Shown here one piece after another: positions 6,497-14,208 of a stretch of DNA of 18,595 bases. The position numbers and the translations under genes were made by a program. Each line of letters begins with the position of its first letter. Within the stretch, counting starts at the first letter, position 1. The notes below the pieces were generated by a model. The model saw only the letters and a program-made list of their open reading frames with translations, ran no database searches and was not told where the DNA came from. This stretch comes from Caldipriscus sp964426895 (GTDB taxonomy: Bacteria; Hydrothermota; Hydrothermia; LBFQ01), in the NCBI GenBank assembly GCA_964426895.1, contig CAYRSH010000033.1, positions 1 to 18,595 on the forward strand, given 5' to 3'.

Positions 6497-8280
6497 AAAA
6501 TATTCGCAATTTCACGATAATAGCCCATATAGATCACGGTAAATCAACCCTCGCGGATAGGTTGATAGAACTTTCCGGTGTTATAAGGCCTACGGAACAT
6601 ATGGAACAACTCCTTGATAGTATGGACCTTGAAAGGGAAAAGGGTATAACCATAAAGATGCATCCCGTAAGGCTTGAAATGGGAATATCCGGTGAAAGGT
6701 ATATATTCCACCTAATAGATACCCCCGGACATGTGGATTTCACTTATGAGGTTTCGAGGAGTTTGGCGGCGGTTGAAGGGGCGATATTGTTGGTTGATGC
6801 ATCCCAAGGGGTTGAAGCGCAAACGGTATCAAACCTATACTTGGCCTTGGAACAGGATTTGGAAATAATACCGGTTATAAACAAAATTGACCTTCCGAAT
6901 GCGGATATAGAGGGGACGATTGAAGAGTTGAGGGATTTAATAGGGGATATAGATCCGGTTTTAATATCCGCAAAGACCGGCCAAGGGGTTGATAAACTCC
7001 TTCAAAGGATCGTAAAGGACATTCCACCGCCGAGACACCTAAGTGATGAACCCCTTTGTTTGGTTTTTGATGCGGTTTGGAACGACCACAGGGGGGCAAT
7101 ACCCTTTGTAAGGGTTTTCGGAGGGGAAATAAAGAGGGGTGATAAGATTGAGTTTGCATCCTCCGGAGAGGTTTTTGAGGTTTTGGAGGTGGGTTATATA
7201 CTCCCACCCAAAAAGTTCGTTCCCACCGATAAACTCGTTTCGGGAGAGGTGGGTTATATAGTTGCGAATATCAGGGATATAAGGAGTGCGAGGGTAGGGG
7301 ATACTATAAGGCTTGCCGGCAGTAGCGTTAAACCCCTTCCGGGATATAGGGAACCAAAGCCTATGGTTTGGGCCGGGATATATCCCGTTGAGAGTGGGGA
7401 ATACCCATTACTTTCAAAGGCAATAGAGAGATTGAAATTAAACGACGCAGCCATAACCATAAACCCCGCTTATTCCCCCGCCCTTGGCCCGGGGTTTAAA
7501 TGCGGTTTCTTGGGGCTGTTGCATTTGGAAATAGTAAAGGAAAGGTTGAGAAGGGAATTCGGGGTTGAGGTTATCATTACAACCCCAACCGTTGAATACA
7601 AGGTTAAGCATAAAGATGGGAGGGAAGAAATAATAACCAACCCCGTGGACTTTCCCGATTATTACGAAAAGGCTTACGAACCTTATGTAAAATTGCAGAT
7701 TTTAACACCTCCGGATTATATAGGACCCGTAATGCAGTTGGCGATTTCAAGGAGGGGTAAGCAGGTGGGTTTTCAGTATTTGGGTACCAAAGTCGTAATA
7801 ATGGAGTTCGAAATCCCCCTTGCGGAAATCCTTTACGACTTTTTTGACAATTTAAAGTCCGTTAGTAGGGGTTATGCATCAATGGACTACGAATTCATAG
7901 GTTGGAGGGAATCGGATCTCGTAAGGCTTGACATACTCTTAAACGGGGAAAAGGTGGATACCTTTGGTGTTGTGGTTCCCCGTGATAGGGCTTATTATGT
8001 GGGTAGGAAACTCGTTGAAAAACTCAAAAAACTCATTCCGAGGCAACTGTTTGAGGTGAATATACAGGCCGCAATTTCAAAGAGGGTTATAGCAAAGGAG
8101 AGAATACCACCTTTAAGGAAGGATGTAACCGCCAAGTGTTATGGTGGAGATGTAACGAGGAAGAGGAAACTATTGGAAAAGCAAAAGGAAGGTAAGAAAA
8201 AATTAAAACAAATAGGCAGGGTGGAAGTTCCCCAGGAAGCATTTTTAGCGCTATTTACGACGGAGAAGGGGGATGATTGA
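6493..8280 (+). CDS. lepA: Elongation factor 4 (LepA), translational GTPase
   Basis: LepA binds the ribosome and affects initiation and back-translocation; it is usually membrane-associated or cytosolic. The 595-residue length is typical. GTPase motifs are all present: G1 AHIDHGKST at 11-19, GITIK at 51-55, DTPGHVDF at 76-83 with His80 corresponding to the catalytic histidine of EF-Tu, NKID at 130-133 and SAK at 159-161. The LepA-specific C-terminal domain ends in KRKLLEKQKEGKKKLK followed by VEVPQEAFLA, as expected. The residues after G2 read IKMHPVRLEM, a slightly unusual variant of the family sequence. Start is the GTG in the GTGA overlap with the glycosylase gene, with no properly spaced ribosome site, so it is likely translated by coupling. 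Its stop overlaps the next gene by eight bases. The linkage of a repair glycosylase, LepA and cell-envelope genes in one unit is not a pattern I recognise. Confidence 0.96.
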   Translation: MKNIRNFTIIAHIDHGKSTLADRLIELSGVIRPTEHMEQLLDSMDLEREKGITIKMHPVRLEMGISGERYIFHLIDTPGHVDFTYEVSRSLAAVEGAILLVDASQGVEAQTVSNLYLALEQDLEIIPVINKIDLPNADIEGTIEELRDLIGDIDPVLISAKTGQGVDKLLQRIVKDIPPPRHLSDEPLCLVFDAVWNDHRGAIPFVRVFGGEIKRGDKIEFASSGEVFEVLEVGYILPPKKFVPTDKLVSGEVGYIVANIRDIRSARVGDTIRLAGSSVKPLPGYREPKPMVWAGIYPVESGEYPLLSKAIERLKLNDAAITINPAYSPALGPGFKCGFLGLLHLEIVKERLRREFGVEVIITTPTVEYKVKHKDGREEIITNPVDFPDYYEKAYEPYVKLQILTPPDYIGPVMQLAISRRGKQVGFQYLGTKVVIMEFEIPLAEILYDFFDNLKSVSRGYASMDYEFIGWRESDLVRLDILLNGEKVDTFGVVVPRDRAYYVGRKLVEKLKKLIPRQLFEVNIQAAISKRVIAKERIPPLRKDVTAKCYGGDVTRKRKLLEKQKEGKKKLKQIGRVEVPQEAFLALFTTEKGDD

Positions 8281-9745
8281 GGGGGTTTTGCGGGTTTTAT
8301 GGGTTGCGTTTGTGTTTTTGGTATTTTTGGGTTTTGGATACGACATAAGGGTTAAGCCTACGGTTCTAATAGACAAGTCTTACAGTTCAAGGGTTGTTTT
8401 TGGCGATAATTTGAAGAATTATGAGGATTTTTTCAGGGATAAGGGTTTTAAGGTTATAACCTTTGGTTCGGATACTATAAGCGATATAGGGGGGGCAATA
8501 AAAGGGGCGGAATGTCCTTGTATCTTAATAAGCGATGGTATAAACAATTCGCAAAACGACCCGGTTGCTTCTTCCTTAAACAAAGGGGTTTTTGTGATAA
8601 TACCGCCTTCAAAGGAGTTAAAACCGATAATAAGCCGCGTTTATATGAGGACACCGCCAACGGTTGGGGGTTCGGAGAATTTAAGGGTGGAATTTTCGGG
8701 TTGTTTAAAGGATACCGTTTATCTACGCTTTAAGGGTAATGTTTATAAAAGGTTTGCGTGCGAAAGCGCCGAATTCTATTTAAACGACTTTTCAGAAAAG
8801 GATAGCATAACTATAAAAACCAATAACGACAGTTTAAAATTCTTCACCTTTGGTGTGGAATCCGGGAAAACCGCCTTCTTAGTTTGGGAACCCTTACCCT
8901 TTGTGAGATTTTTAAGGGGAAAATTTCCCGATGCCGAGGTTATATTGAAAAGGGATAAAAGTATTGAAGGGGATTATAACCTTAGGATACTCATATCCCC
9001 ACCCGATTTTAATCCAAACCTACCATCCCTTGTTGTTGTCGGCGATAATACACCAGGTTTTAGAAAGTTAAAGGGGAGATTTTTCATAAGGGGTGATGTG
9101 CCGCCTTTAAGCGAAATATATATCCCTTCTTTCAAACTTGATAGGGTTTATGAGATGGTTGGGGATTACCCTTTAATAGGTTTAAAGGGGAAAAGCCTCT
9201 TAATCCTTTCTCCCGACCTTTGGAAGGTTTGGCTGGCGGATAACTCCTTTTTTAGCCGATTTTCAAACTACATTGATGAGAATTTAAAGGTTTTGATTGA
9301 TGTTTGGACGGACAGGCCTGTATATTTTTACGGCGAGGTTGCCAAGGTTTTTATTTCGGGTTATGGGGTTGATAGGGTTTCAATAAACGGAAAAAGTGTT
9401 GATTTTGACGGTTTATACACCTATGGTTTTGAGGTTAAGGATACGGGAAAGGTGGATGTTAATATAGGGTTTTACAAGGGCAAAGAGTTGGTGTTTAAAA
9501 GGAGGGTTTCCTTTTATACCTTAGGGTATCCCGTTGAAAAGAGGAGGTTGGGAGTTGATACGGCGGTTTTAAAAGCAATATCAGAGGTTTCGGGTGGGAA
9601 GGTTTTAAAGGATACATCGCAAATATGGGATATAAAGGCCTTCACAAAGAGAAAGACCGTTTACGATTACCCCTTTTTGTTCCTATTGTTTTTCCTTTTG
9701 ATGCTTGCCGAATGGGGAATAAGGAGGTATAGGGGTAAGGTATGA
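8273..9745 (+). CDS. Membrane-anchored VWA-like protein, function unknown
   Basis: The 490-residue protein has an N-terminal hydrophobic segment (about 8-22) and a C-terminal one (about 466-480) followed by AEWGIRRYRGKV, so both ends are anchored and the bulk should lie outside the membrane. After the first helix, VLIDKSYSS contains a D34-x-S36-x-S38 MIDAS-type metal motif, and ILISDGINN at 85-92 resembles the later MIDAS strand. The two are only about 50 residues apart, so the von Willebrand A-like domain is compact or degenerate. Residues around 345-400 look like a beta-sandwich (DRPVYFYGEVAKVFISGYG). The pattern of VWA-like or GATase-like domain, Ig-like domain and terminal helix ending in an AEW-x-x-RR motif is familiar from Bat-type and large planctomycete/Bacteroidetes membrane proteins of unknown role. 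The ATG at 8273 has GGAGAAGGGGG just upstream and overlaps the end of lepA; its stop overlaps the glycosyltransferase start (ATGA). Confidence 0.75.
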   Translation: MIEGVLRVLWVAFVFLVFLGFGYDIRVKPTVLIDKSYSSRVVFGDNLKNYEDFFRDKGFKVITFGSDTISDIGGAIKGAECPCILISDGINNSQNDPVASSLNKGVFVIIPPSKELKPIISRVYMRTPPTVGGSENLRVEFSGCLKDTVYLRFKGNVYKRFACESAEFYLNDFSEKDSITIKTNNDSLKFFTFGVESGKTAFLVWEPLPFVRFLRGKFPDAEVILKRDKSIEGDYNLRILISPPDFNPNLPSLVVVGDNTPGFRKLKGRFFIRGDVPPLSEIYIPSFKLDRVYEMVGDYPLIGLKGKSLLILSPDLWKVWLADNSFFSRFSNYIDENLKVLIDVWTDRPVYFYGEVAKVFISGYGVDRVSINGKSVDFDGLYTYGFEVKDTGKVDVNIGFYKGKELVFKRRVSFYTLGYPVEKRRLGVDTAVLKAISEVSGGKVLKDTSQIWDIKAFTKRKTVYDYPFLFLLFFLLMLAEWGIRRYRGKV

Positions 9746-10845
9746 GGAGGGTTTTGGCATTTGTCCCTTTGGGTCCTCCTTATGCCGGTCCGGAAGTTTC
9801 AAACTCCATACTTTTGAGCAAAAGCCCTTATGAACTTTTGGTTATAAACACATCCTTTCAAAAGAGCAATGCGGATAAGGGGAGGATTACCATTAAGGCG
9901 TTAACGAGTTGGGCGGGTAAGATTACAAAACTTTTGATAAGTGCCATTAGGTTTAGGCCGGATGTATTTTATTACAATATAAGTGCCACAACCTTAGGGG
10001 CTTTAAAGGATTTTGTCGTTATAAGTTTGATTAGGCCTTTTGTGGGAATAGTTGTGGTTCATATGAGGGGAGGGCATTTCGGGAGGTTTTATAAAGGTTC
10101 AAACCCCGTATTGAAGGTTTTGATCAGGTGGTATTTGGTTAAATGCGATAGGGTTATAGTTCAATCGGAAGGGTTAAAAAATCAGTTTAAGGGTTTGGTT
10201 CCCGAAAAAAGGTTGTATGTGGTCTCCAATCCCGCAAAAAGGGAATTTTTTGAAATAAAACCCAACATTGGAGGTAGGGTAATCCTTTTTGTTGGGCATT
10301 TATCAAAGGCGAAGGGTTGGACGGACCTTTTAAGGGTTTTACCAAAAGTTTTTAAAGAATTTCCGGATGCAAGGGTTATAGCGGTTGGGAGTAAAATAAA
10401 GGATGAAACGAATATAAAGTGGGTTGGAGGAGAGGATGTTGATAGGGTTTTTGATGAGTTTATAGGGAAAAACGGTTTTAAGGATAGGTTTGAGTTTTAT
10501 GAAAACATAACGGGTAGGGAAAAGTTAGAGGTTTTTAAAAGGGCCTCAATATTCGTTTTGCCTTCGTATTCCGAAGGTTTTCCCATGGCCGTTTTGGAGG
10601 CAATGGCATCGGGTTTGCCCGTAATATCAACAAATGTTGGGGCTATTCCGGAATTCCTACCATCGGAAAATTTTATAATTGAACCGGGTGATTTAAAGGG
10701 TTTGGAAAACGCTTTAAGGGAACTTCTGGGTAATGACGGTTTGAGGAAGAGGTTATCGGAAATAAACAGAAAAAGGGCTTGGAATTTTGAAGAAGAAAGG
10801 GTTAGGAAAACCTTTTGGGAGGTTGTGGGAAATCCGGAAGTTTAA
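9742..10845 (+). CDS. Glycosyltransferase family 4 (GT-B fold)
   Basis: A retaining sugar transferase, probably acting at the cytoplasmic face of the membrane on lipid-linked or polysaccharide intermediates; donor and acceptor cannot be told from sequence. The 367 residues show two Rossmann-like halves. The N-terminal half carries a Gly/Pro-rich loop (PLGPPYAGPEVSNS at 9-22). The C-terminal half starts near residue 178 (ILFVGHLSKAKGW) and contains the E-x7-E donor-binding motif at Glu278 and Glu286, followed by GLPVISTNVGAIPE. This is the standard GT4 pattern. The ATG overlaps the stop of the VWA-like gene by four bases, with an AAGGAGGT 13 bases upstream and GGGG-TAAGG closer in, so translation is both coupled and directly initiated. 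It is the last gene of its unit; its stop overlaps the stop of the convergent pgpA, and no hairpin terminator lies between them. Confidence 0.9.
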   Translation: MRRVLAFVPLGPPYAGPEVSNSILLSKSPYELLVINTSFQKSNADKGRITIKALTSWAGKITKLLISAIRFRPDVFYYNISATTLGALKDFVVISLIRPFVGIVVVHMRGGHFGRFYKGSNPVLKVLIRWYLVKCDRVIVQSEGLKNQFKGLVPEKRLYVVSNPAKREFFEIKPNIGGRVILFVGHLSKAKGWTDLLRVLPKVFKEFPDARVIAVGSKIKDETNIKWVGGEDVDRVFDEFIGKNGFKDRFEFYENITGREKLEVFKRASIFVLPSYSEGFPMAVLEAMASGLPVISTNVGAIPEFLPSENFIIEPGDLKGLENALRELLGNDGLRKRLSEINRKRAWNFEEERVRKTFWEVVGNPEV

Positions 10846-11297
10846 GAAAGGGGCAAAAGTTTGTTTGCCATCCACACAATTAAGGCTGTATATATCCCCG
10901 CAACCACATCATCCATAACTATACCCCATCCCCCTTTCAAACTCTCAACGCTTTTGGCGGGAAAAGGCTTTAAAATATCTAAAATCCTAAAAACCAAAAA
11001 GGCCAAAACGATGTTATAAACCGTTGGCTTAAACCAGACCAAGGATATGTAAAAGCCGATAACCTCGTCTATTACAACAATTTTGGGGTCCCTTTGTCCC
11101 AAGTGTGCGGATATATAATCCGACGATAAAACCGCAAGAGAAAAAAGTATTACCGCAACGATAAGGGAAATTAAAGGGTTCCCGTGTGTAATAAGCGCAA
11201 GGGGTATGGCCAATAAACTCCCAAAGGTTGCCGGGGCAAATGGGATTCTGCCTATGTAAAAGCCCGTTGCTATTAACTCAAATACTTTCCCCACCAA
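10842..11297 (-). CDS. pgpA: Phosphatidylglycerophosphatase A
   Basis: PgpA dephosphorylates phosphatidylglycerol phosphate to phosphatidylglycerol in the inner membrane. The 151-residue length is usual. Family hallmarks are visible: GRIPFAPATFGSL at 16-28, the acidic pair in DPKIVVIDEVIG at 70-81, FRILDILKPFP at 103-113 and GGWGIVMDDVVAG at 122-134 with Asp129 and Asp130. There are about four membrane segments. The start is either TTG at 11297 or GTG at 11294, which is the next codon; a GGAG nine bases before the TTG favours the TTG slightly. The gene overlaps the end of the S9 peptidase gene by 25 bases, so the two are co-transcribed and probably coupled. At the other end its TAA overlaps the TAA of the convergent glycosyltransferase gene. 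Confidence 0.93.
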   Translation of the reverse strand: MVGKVFELIATGFYIGRIPFAPATFGSLLAIPLALITHGNPLISLIVAVILFSLAVLSSDYISAHLGQRDPKIVVIDEVIGFYISLVWFKPTVYNIVLAFLVFRILDILKPFPAKSVESLKGGWGIVMDDVVAGIYTALIVWMANKLLPLS

Positions 11298-13219
11298 TCC
11301 AAATATCTCCTAAGCCTATCAACCCTCAAATCCGGTGGCCCACTCCTTGAAAGTCCATGACTGGTTTCCGCCGGGTATCTAACAAAAACCACCTCCTTCC
11401 CGAGAACCTTTAAAGCCTTAAAGAGTTGTTCCGCTTCGGAAATGGGGCATCTATAATCCCCCTCACTGTGTATTATAAGCAAAGGGGTTTTTACATTCTT
11501 AACCAACCTTAAAGGGGACCTCTCCCAAAGTTTTTCTATCCTATCCCAGAAATCACCTTCCCAATACTGGTCCGGTGAGAACGGAAAATCGGCCGTCCCC
11601 ATCATTGAAACGAGGTTCACAACGCTCCTATCCGTAATTGCCGCCTTAAACATATCCGTATTGCCTATGACCCAATTCGTCATATATCCCCCATAACTCC
11701 CACCCGTTATACCCATTCTCTTTTCATCAACATATGGGAGGTTTTTCACAAAATTTGCAACGCTCATTATATCCTTAAAATCAAGATTACCCCAATCCCC
11801 CTTTATGGCCCTTGCGAATTCCTCCCCGTACCCCTTACTGCCCCTCGGATTTGAATACACCAAAACATAACCGTTCGCAACCATTAGTTGGAATTCGTGG
11901 AAGAATACATTCCCATAAGCGGCATGTGGCCCCCCGTGTATGTAAAGGATTGCGGGGTATTTCTTATCAGGATTAAAATCGGGTGGCTTCAAAATCCAGG
12001 TTTGAACCTTTACCCCCTCGGATTCAACCCATACCTCTTCGGGCTCGGATAATTCCACATCCCTTATCCAATCGTTGAAATCCGAAACCTTTTTAACCTC
12101 ACCTTTAAAAACCCAGAGTTCAGGGGGTACCGTTGGAGTACTTCCTGAAAAAACAAAGACTTCTCCGTTTGTATCAAAGGATGTTATTCCCCCCTTAAAT
12201 TCAAAAACCCTTTCCCAATTTCCGTTAAAATCCGCCGTATATATCGTCGCATTACCCATTTCGGTGAGCAGAAAGTAAAACCGCCCATTTCTATACCTCA
12301 AATCTCCCCCCTCCCCAAACTCACCGGTATCGCTCAAAAGTGAATAGCCTATACTGTTGTCAAGGGTTTTTGTGAGATTTTTAGCATCCTTACCGATTTC
12401 AAAAACCCACAGATGAACATTTCTCGTTCCCCAACCATCCTTTGGATCGTCGTGACCAAGAAAAGCCAAGGTTTTTTCGGAAATAAACATTAAGTTCCCC
12501 TTAGGCCCATCTAAGGGTGTAATATCGGAAATTTTGCCGTTTTCTAAATCGTAGAGTTTTACATATGTTTTGTTTTCCCCCTCCTCGGGGTTTGACGATA
12601 AGAAGGCCAAAAACTTACCGTTTGGGGAAAATGTTGGGGAAGAATTCCAAAAAACCTTACCGGTTGGTATTTCCGTTTTCTCATTTTTTTCCAGATCCCA
12701 TACAAAAACCTTAGGCCTTTTATCCAAGAAATAACCAAACCCATCAAGTTTGTAATACTGCGTGGTTATCTCCATAGGCGGGGTTGAAAGGTTTTTCTCC
12801 TTTCTAGACTTGACATTCTCCTTTTTTAAATGTTCTAACTTTTCCATAAACACAATCGCCAACCTCTTACCATCCGGCGATATGGAATAATCAAGGATTG
12901 AACCTTCGGGAAAATCGGTTATTCTCTCGGCCTCACCCCCATCCCTTCTTAAAAAGTATATCTGTGAATTCTCATTTCTGTTTGATACAAAGAATATGCC
13001 CTTTCCCTCGGGATGCCATTTTGGTTTCGTATCGGATGAATCGGCAAATGTTAGCCTGCGAATCTCCCCTTCCTTTATCCGGTATAGGTATATGTTTGTA
13101 AAATACTTGTTTTTTTCCCTGTCAATCCTCTTCACCGTAAATACCGCCTCATCGTTAAACACTTCAACGGATGAAACCGTTTTCAATTCAAATAAATCCT
13201 CTACGGATATAGGCCTCAT
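11273..13219 (-). CDS. S9 family serine peptidase (acylaminoacyl-peptidase/oligopeptidase type)
   Basis: A prolyl-oligopeptidase-family enzyme that cleaves short peptides, probably as acylaminoacyl- or dipeptidyl-peptidase. The N-terminal part (about residues 10-390) is a beta-propeller with repeated strands such as ISPDGKRLAI and FSPNGKFLAF. The C-terminal alpha/beta hydrolase domain has HGGPH at 428-432 near the oxyanion hole, the nucleophile motif GGSYGG with Ser508, Asp588 in HSEGDYRCP and His621 in ETSHGLSRSG. There is no signal peptide, so it should be cytosolic and serve peptide recycling. The 648-residue length is typical of the S9C group. The gene appears leaderless: on the minus strand TATTAT ends nine bases before the ATG and the spacer ATACGCTTT has no ribosome site. 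It shares its promoter region with the divergent oxidoreductase gene and is followed by overlapping pgpA. Confidence 0.92.
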   Translation of the reverse strand: MRPISVEDLFELKTVSSVEVFNDEAVFTVKRIDREKNKYFTNIYLYRIKEGEIRRLTFADSSDTKPKWHPEGKGIFFVSNRNENSQIYFLRRDGGEAERITDFPEGSILDYSISPDGKRLAIVFMEKLEHLKKENVKSRKEKNLSTPPMEITTQYYKLDGFGYFLDKRPKVFVWDLEKNEKTEIPTGKVFWNSSPTFSPNGKFLAFLSSNPEEGENKTYVKLYDLENGKISDITPLDGPKGNLMFISEKTLAFLGHDDPKDGWGTRNVHLWVFEIGKDAKNLTKTLDNSIGYSLLSDTGEFGEGGDLRYRNGRFYFLLTEMGNATIYTADFNGNWERVFEFKGGITSFDTNGEVFVFSGSTPTVPPELWVFKGEVKKVSDFNDWIRDVELSEPEEVWVESEGVKVQTWILKPPDFNPDKKYPAILYIHGGPHAAYGNVFFHEFQLMVANGYVLVYSNPRGSKGYGEEFARAIKGDWGNLDFKDIMSVANFVKNLPYVDEKRMGITGGSYGGYMTNWVIGNTDMFKAAITDRSVVNLVSMMGTADFPFSPDQYWEGDFWDRIEKLWERSPLRLVKNVKTPLLIIHSEGDYRCPISEAEQLFKALKVLGKEVVFVRYPAETSHGLSRSGPPDLRVDRLRRYLDWWGKYLS

Positions 13220-13227
13220 AAAGCGTA

Positions 13228-13233
13228 TATAAT
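13228..13233 (+). promoter_or_regulatory. TATAAT -10 box upstream of the oxidoreductase beta-subunit gene
   Basis: TATAAT in the context GCGTATATAATACC closely resembles GCGTATAATACC before the P5C dehydrogenase gene. Here the likely start codon is much further away (13312), giving a leader of about 70 bases with a strong ribosome site. Non-ATG codons in frame occur at 13243 (TTG) and 13252 (GTG). Confidence 0.5.
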
Positions 13234-13234
13234 A
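13229..13234 (-). promoter_or_regulatory. Putative -10 box of the S9 peptidase-pgpA unit
   Basis: TATTAT on the minus strand ends nine bases before the ATG at 13219; an overlapping TTATAT would leave seven. It occupies almost the same bases as the plus-strand TATAAT at 13228-13233, so one AT-rich site could serve both directions. Confidence 0.45.
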
Positions 13235-13296
13235 CCGTTGTTTTGTTTTTTGTGAAGATAAACACCGGAAAGCCTTTCACCCTTAGAATACCCTGT

Positions 13297-13305
13297 AAAG
13301 GAGGT
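13297..13305 (+). promoter_or_regulatory. Strong Shine-Dalgarno site AAAGGAGGT
   Basis: A near-perfect complement of the 16S rRNA tail lies six bases before the ATG at 13312 and decides that start over the in-frame TTG and GTG upstream. Part of it (AAAGG) can pair with CCTTT at 13273-13277, so it may sit in a small hairpin. Confidence 0.85.
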
Positions 13306-13311
13306 AGAATT

Positions 13312-14199
13312 ATGGCAACGACATCTGTAAAGAGAACATTAAAGGATTACGATGCCCACAAACCCACTTGGTGTCCGGGTTGTGGTGATTATGCGGTTTT
13401 GTTGGCCTTAAAAAAGGCCCTTTTGAACTTAAACCTTGACCCATCCGAGGTTGTTGTGGTTTCGGGAATAGGTTGTAGTGGAAAGATAAGCGACTATATT
13501 AAGGCTTACGGATATCACGGAATACACGGAAGGGTTTTGCCCACGGCAACGGCTGTTAAACTCGCAAACCCCAAATTAACCGTTATAGGTGCGGGTGGAG
13601 ATGGAGACGGTTATGCCATAGGTGGAAACCATTTCTTGCATGTTTGTAGGAGAAACCCCGACATAACATACATAGTGATGGACAACATGATTTACGGGCT
13701 AACAAAGGGGCAAACATCTCCTACATCTCTGAGGGGTTTCAAAACGGGTACCACGCCTTATGGGGCGGTTGAGGGGAATGTTGAACCCGTATATATAGCA
13801 TTGGTTATGGGGGCAACATTTGTGGCGAGGGGATTTTCCGGAGATCCGAAAACCTTGGAGAAGATATTCACAGAAGCGATAAAACATAAAGGTTTTTCCT
13901 TTGTTGATGTGTATTCCCCGTGCGTTACTTTCAACAGGTTTAACACATACGATTGGTTTAAGGCAAACTCCGTAACGATTGATGGGCCTTTACCCACAAG
14001 GGCCGAGGCCATTTCAAAGGTTATGGAGGTTTGGGAGTCCGGAAAGGTACCCCTTGGGATATTCTATAAAGAGGAGGGGAATCCCTCTTATGATGAACAG
14101 TTGGTAAAAGATATAAACCTCGCACCGGCGGTTCAGGATATAACCGATAAGGTTTGGAAGGAGAAGGTTAAGAGGATAATAGAGGAGAACTTCGTATAA
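13312..14199 (+). CDS. 2-oxoacid:ferredoxin oxidoreductase, beta subunit (KorB/two-subunit OFOR type)
   Basis: The beta subunit binds thiamine diphosphate and one [4Fe-4S] cluster and, with an alpha subunit, converts 2-oxoacids such as 2-oxoglutarate or pyruvate and CoA to acyl-CoA, reducing ferredoxin. At 295 residues it matches the two-subunit type. The cluster ligands are evident: Cys21 and Cys24 (PTWCPGCGDY), Cys55 (GIGCSGK) and Cys204 (YSPCVTF), in the same order and close to the same spacing as in the Sulfolobus enzyme. The diphosphate-binding motif GDGDG at 96-100 with Asn125 downstream is intact. The start at 13312 rests on AAAGGAGGT; an in-frame extension back to 13243 is open but lacks support. 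The alpha-subunit gene, normally directly upstream, is absent: a divergent peptidase gene lies there and an ABC permease follows. The partner must be encoded elsewhere. The substrate cannot be told from beta alone. Confidence 0.9.
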   Translation: MATTSVKRTLKDYDAHKPTWCPGCGDYAVLLALKKALLNLNLDPSEVVVVSGIGCSGKISDYIKAYGYHGIHGRVLPTATAVKLANPKLTVIGAGGDGDGYAIGGNHFLHVCRRNPDITYIVMDNMIYGLTKGQTSPTSLRGFKTGTTPYGAVEGNVEPVYIALVMGATFVARGFSGDPKTLEKIFTEAIKHKGFSFVDVYSPCVTFNRFNTYDWFKANSVTIDGPLPTRAEAISKVMEVWESGKVPLGIFYKEEGNPSYDEQLVKDINLAPAVQDITDKVWKEKVKRIIEENFV

Positions 14200-14200
14200 A
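14195..14200 (+). promoter_or_regulatory. Putative -10 box (TATAAA) of the ABC permease gene
   Basis: TATAAA ends exactly eight bases before the ATG at 14209, the same spacing as at 5796 and 16472. The spacer is ATAACCGG. The box overlaps the stop codon of the oxidoreductase gene, so the permease may be transcribed both from here and by read-through. The match could be chance because the sequence is also coding. Confidence 0.35.
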
Positions 14201-14208
14201 ATAACCGG

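Noticed and set aside
6875..7207. Minus-strand open frame of 110 codons within lepA, and similar antisense frames elsewhere
   Set aside because: They are Pro- and Leu-rich shadows opposite well-conserved proteins, with no start signals of their own.
7186..7260. Direct repeat GAGGTGGGTTATATA, two copies 60 bases apart
   Set aside because: Both copies encode Glu-Val-Gly-Tyr-Ile in a part of LepA where two such strands are expected, so protein conservation explains it.
13243..13311. N-terminal extension of the oxidoreductase beta subunit from TTG 13243 or GTG 13252
   Set aside because: The extension has no homology to the family, and a near-perfect AAAGGAGGT six bases before ATG 13312 gives the usual N-terminus.
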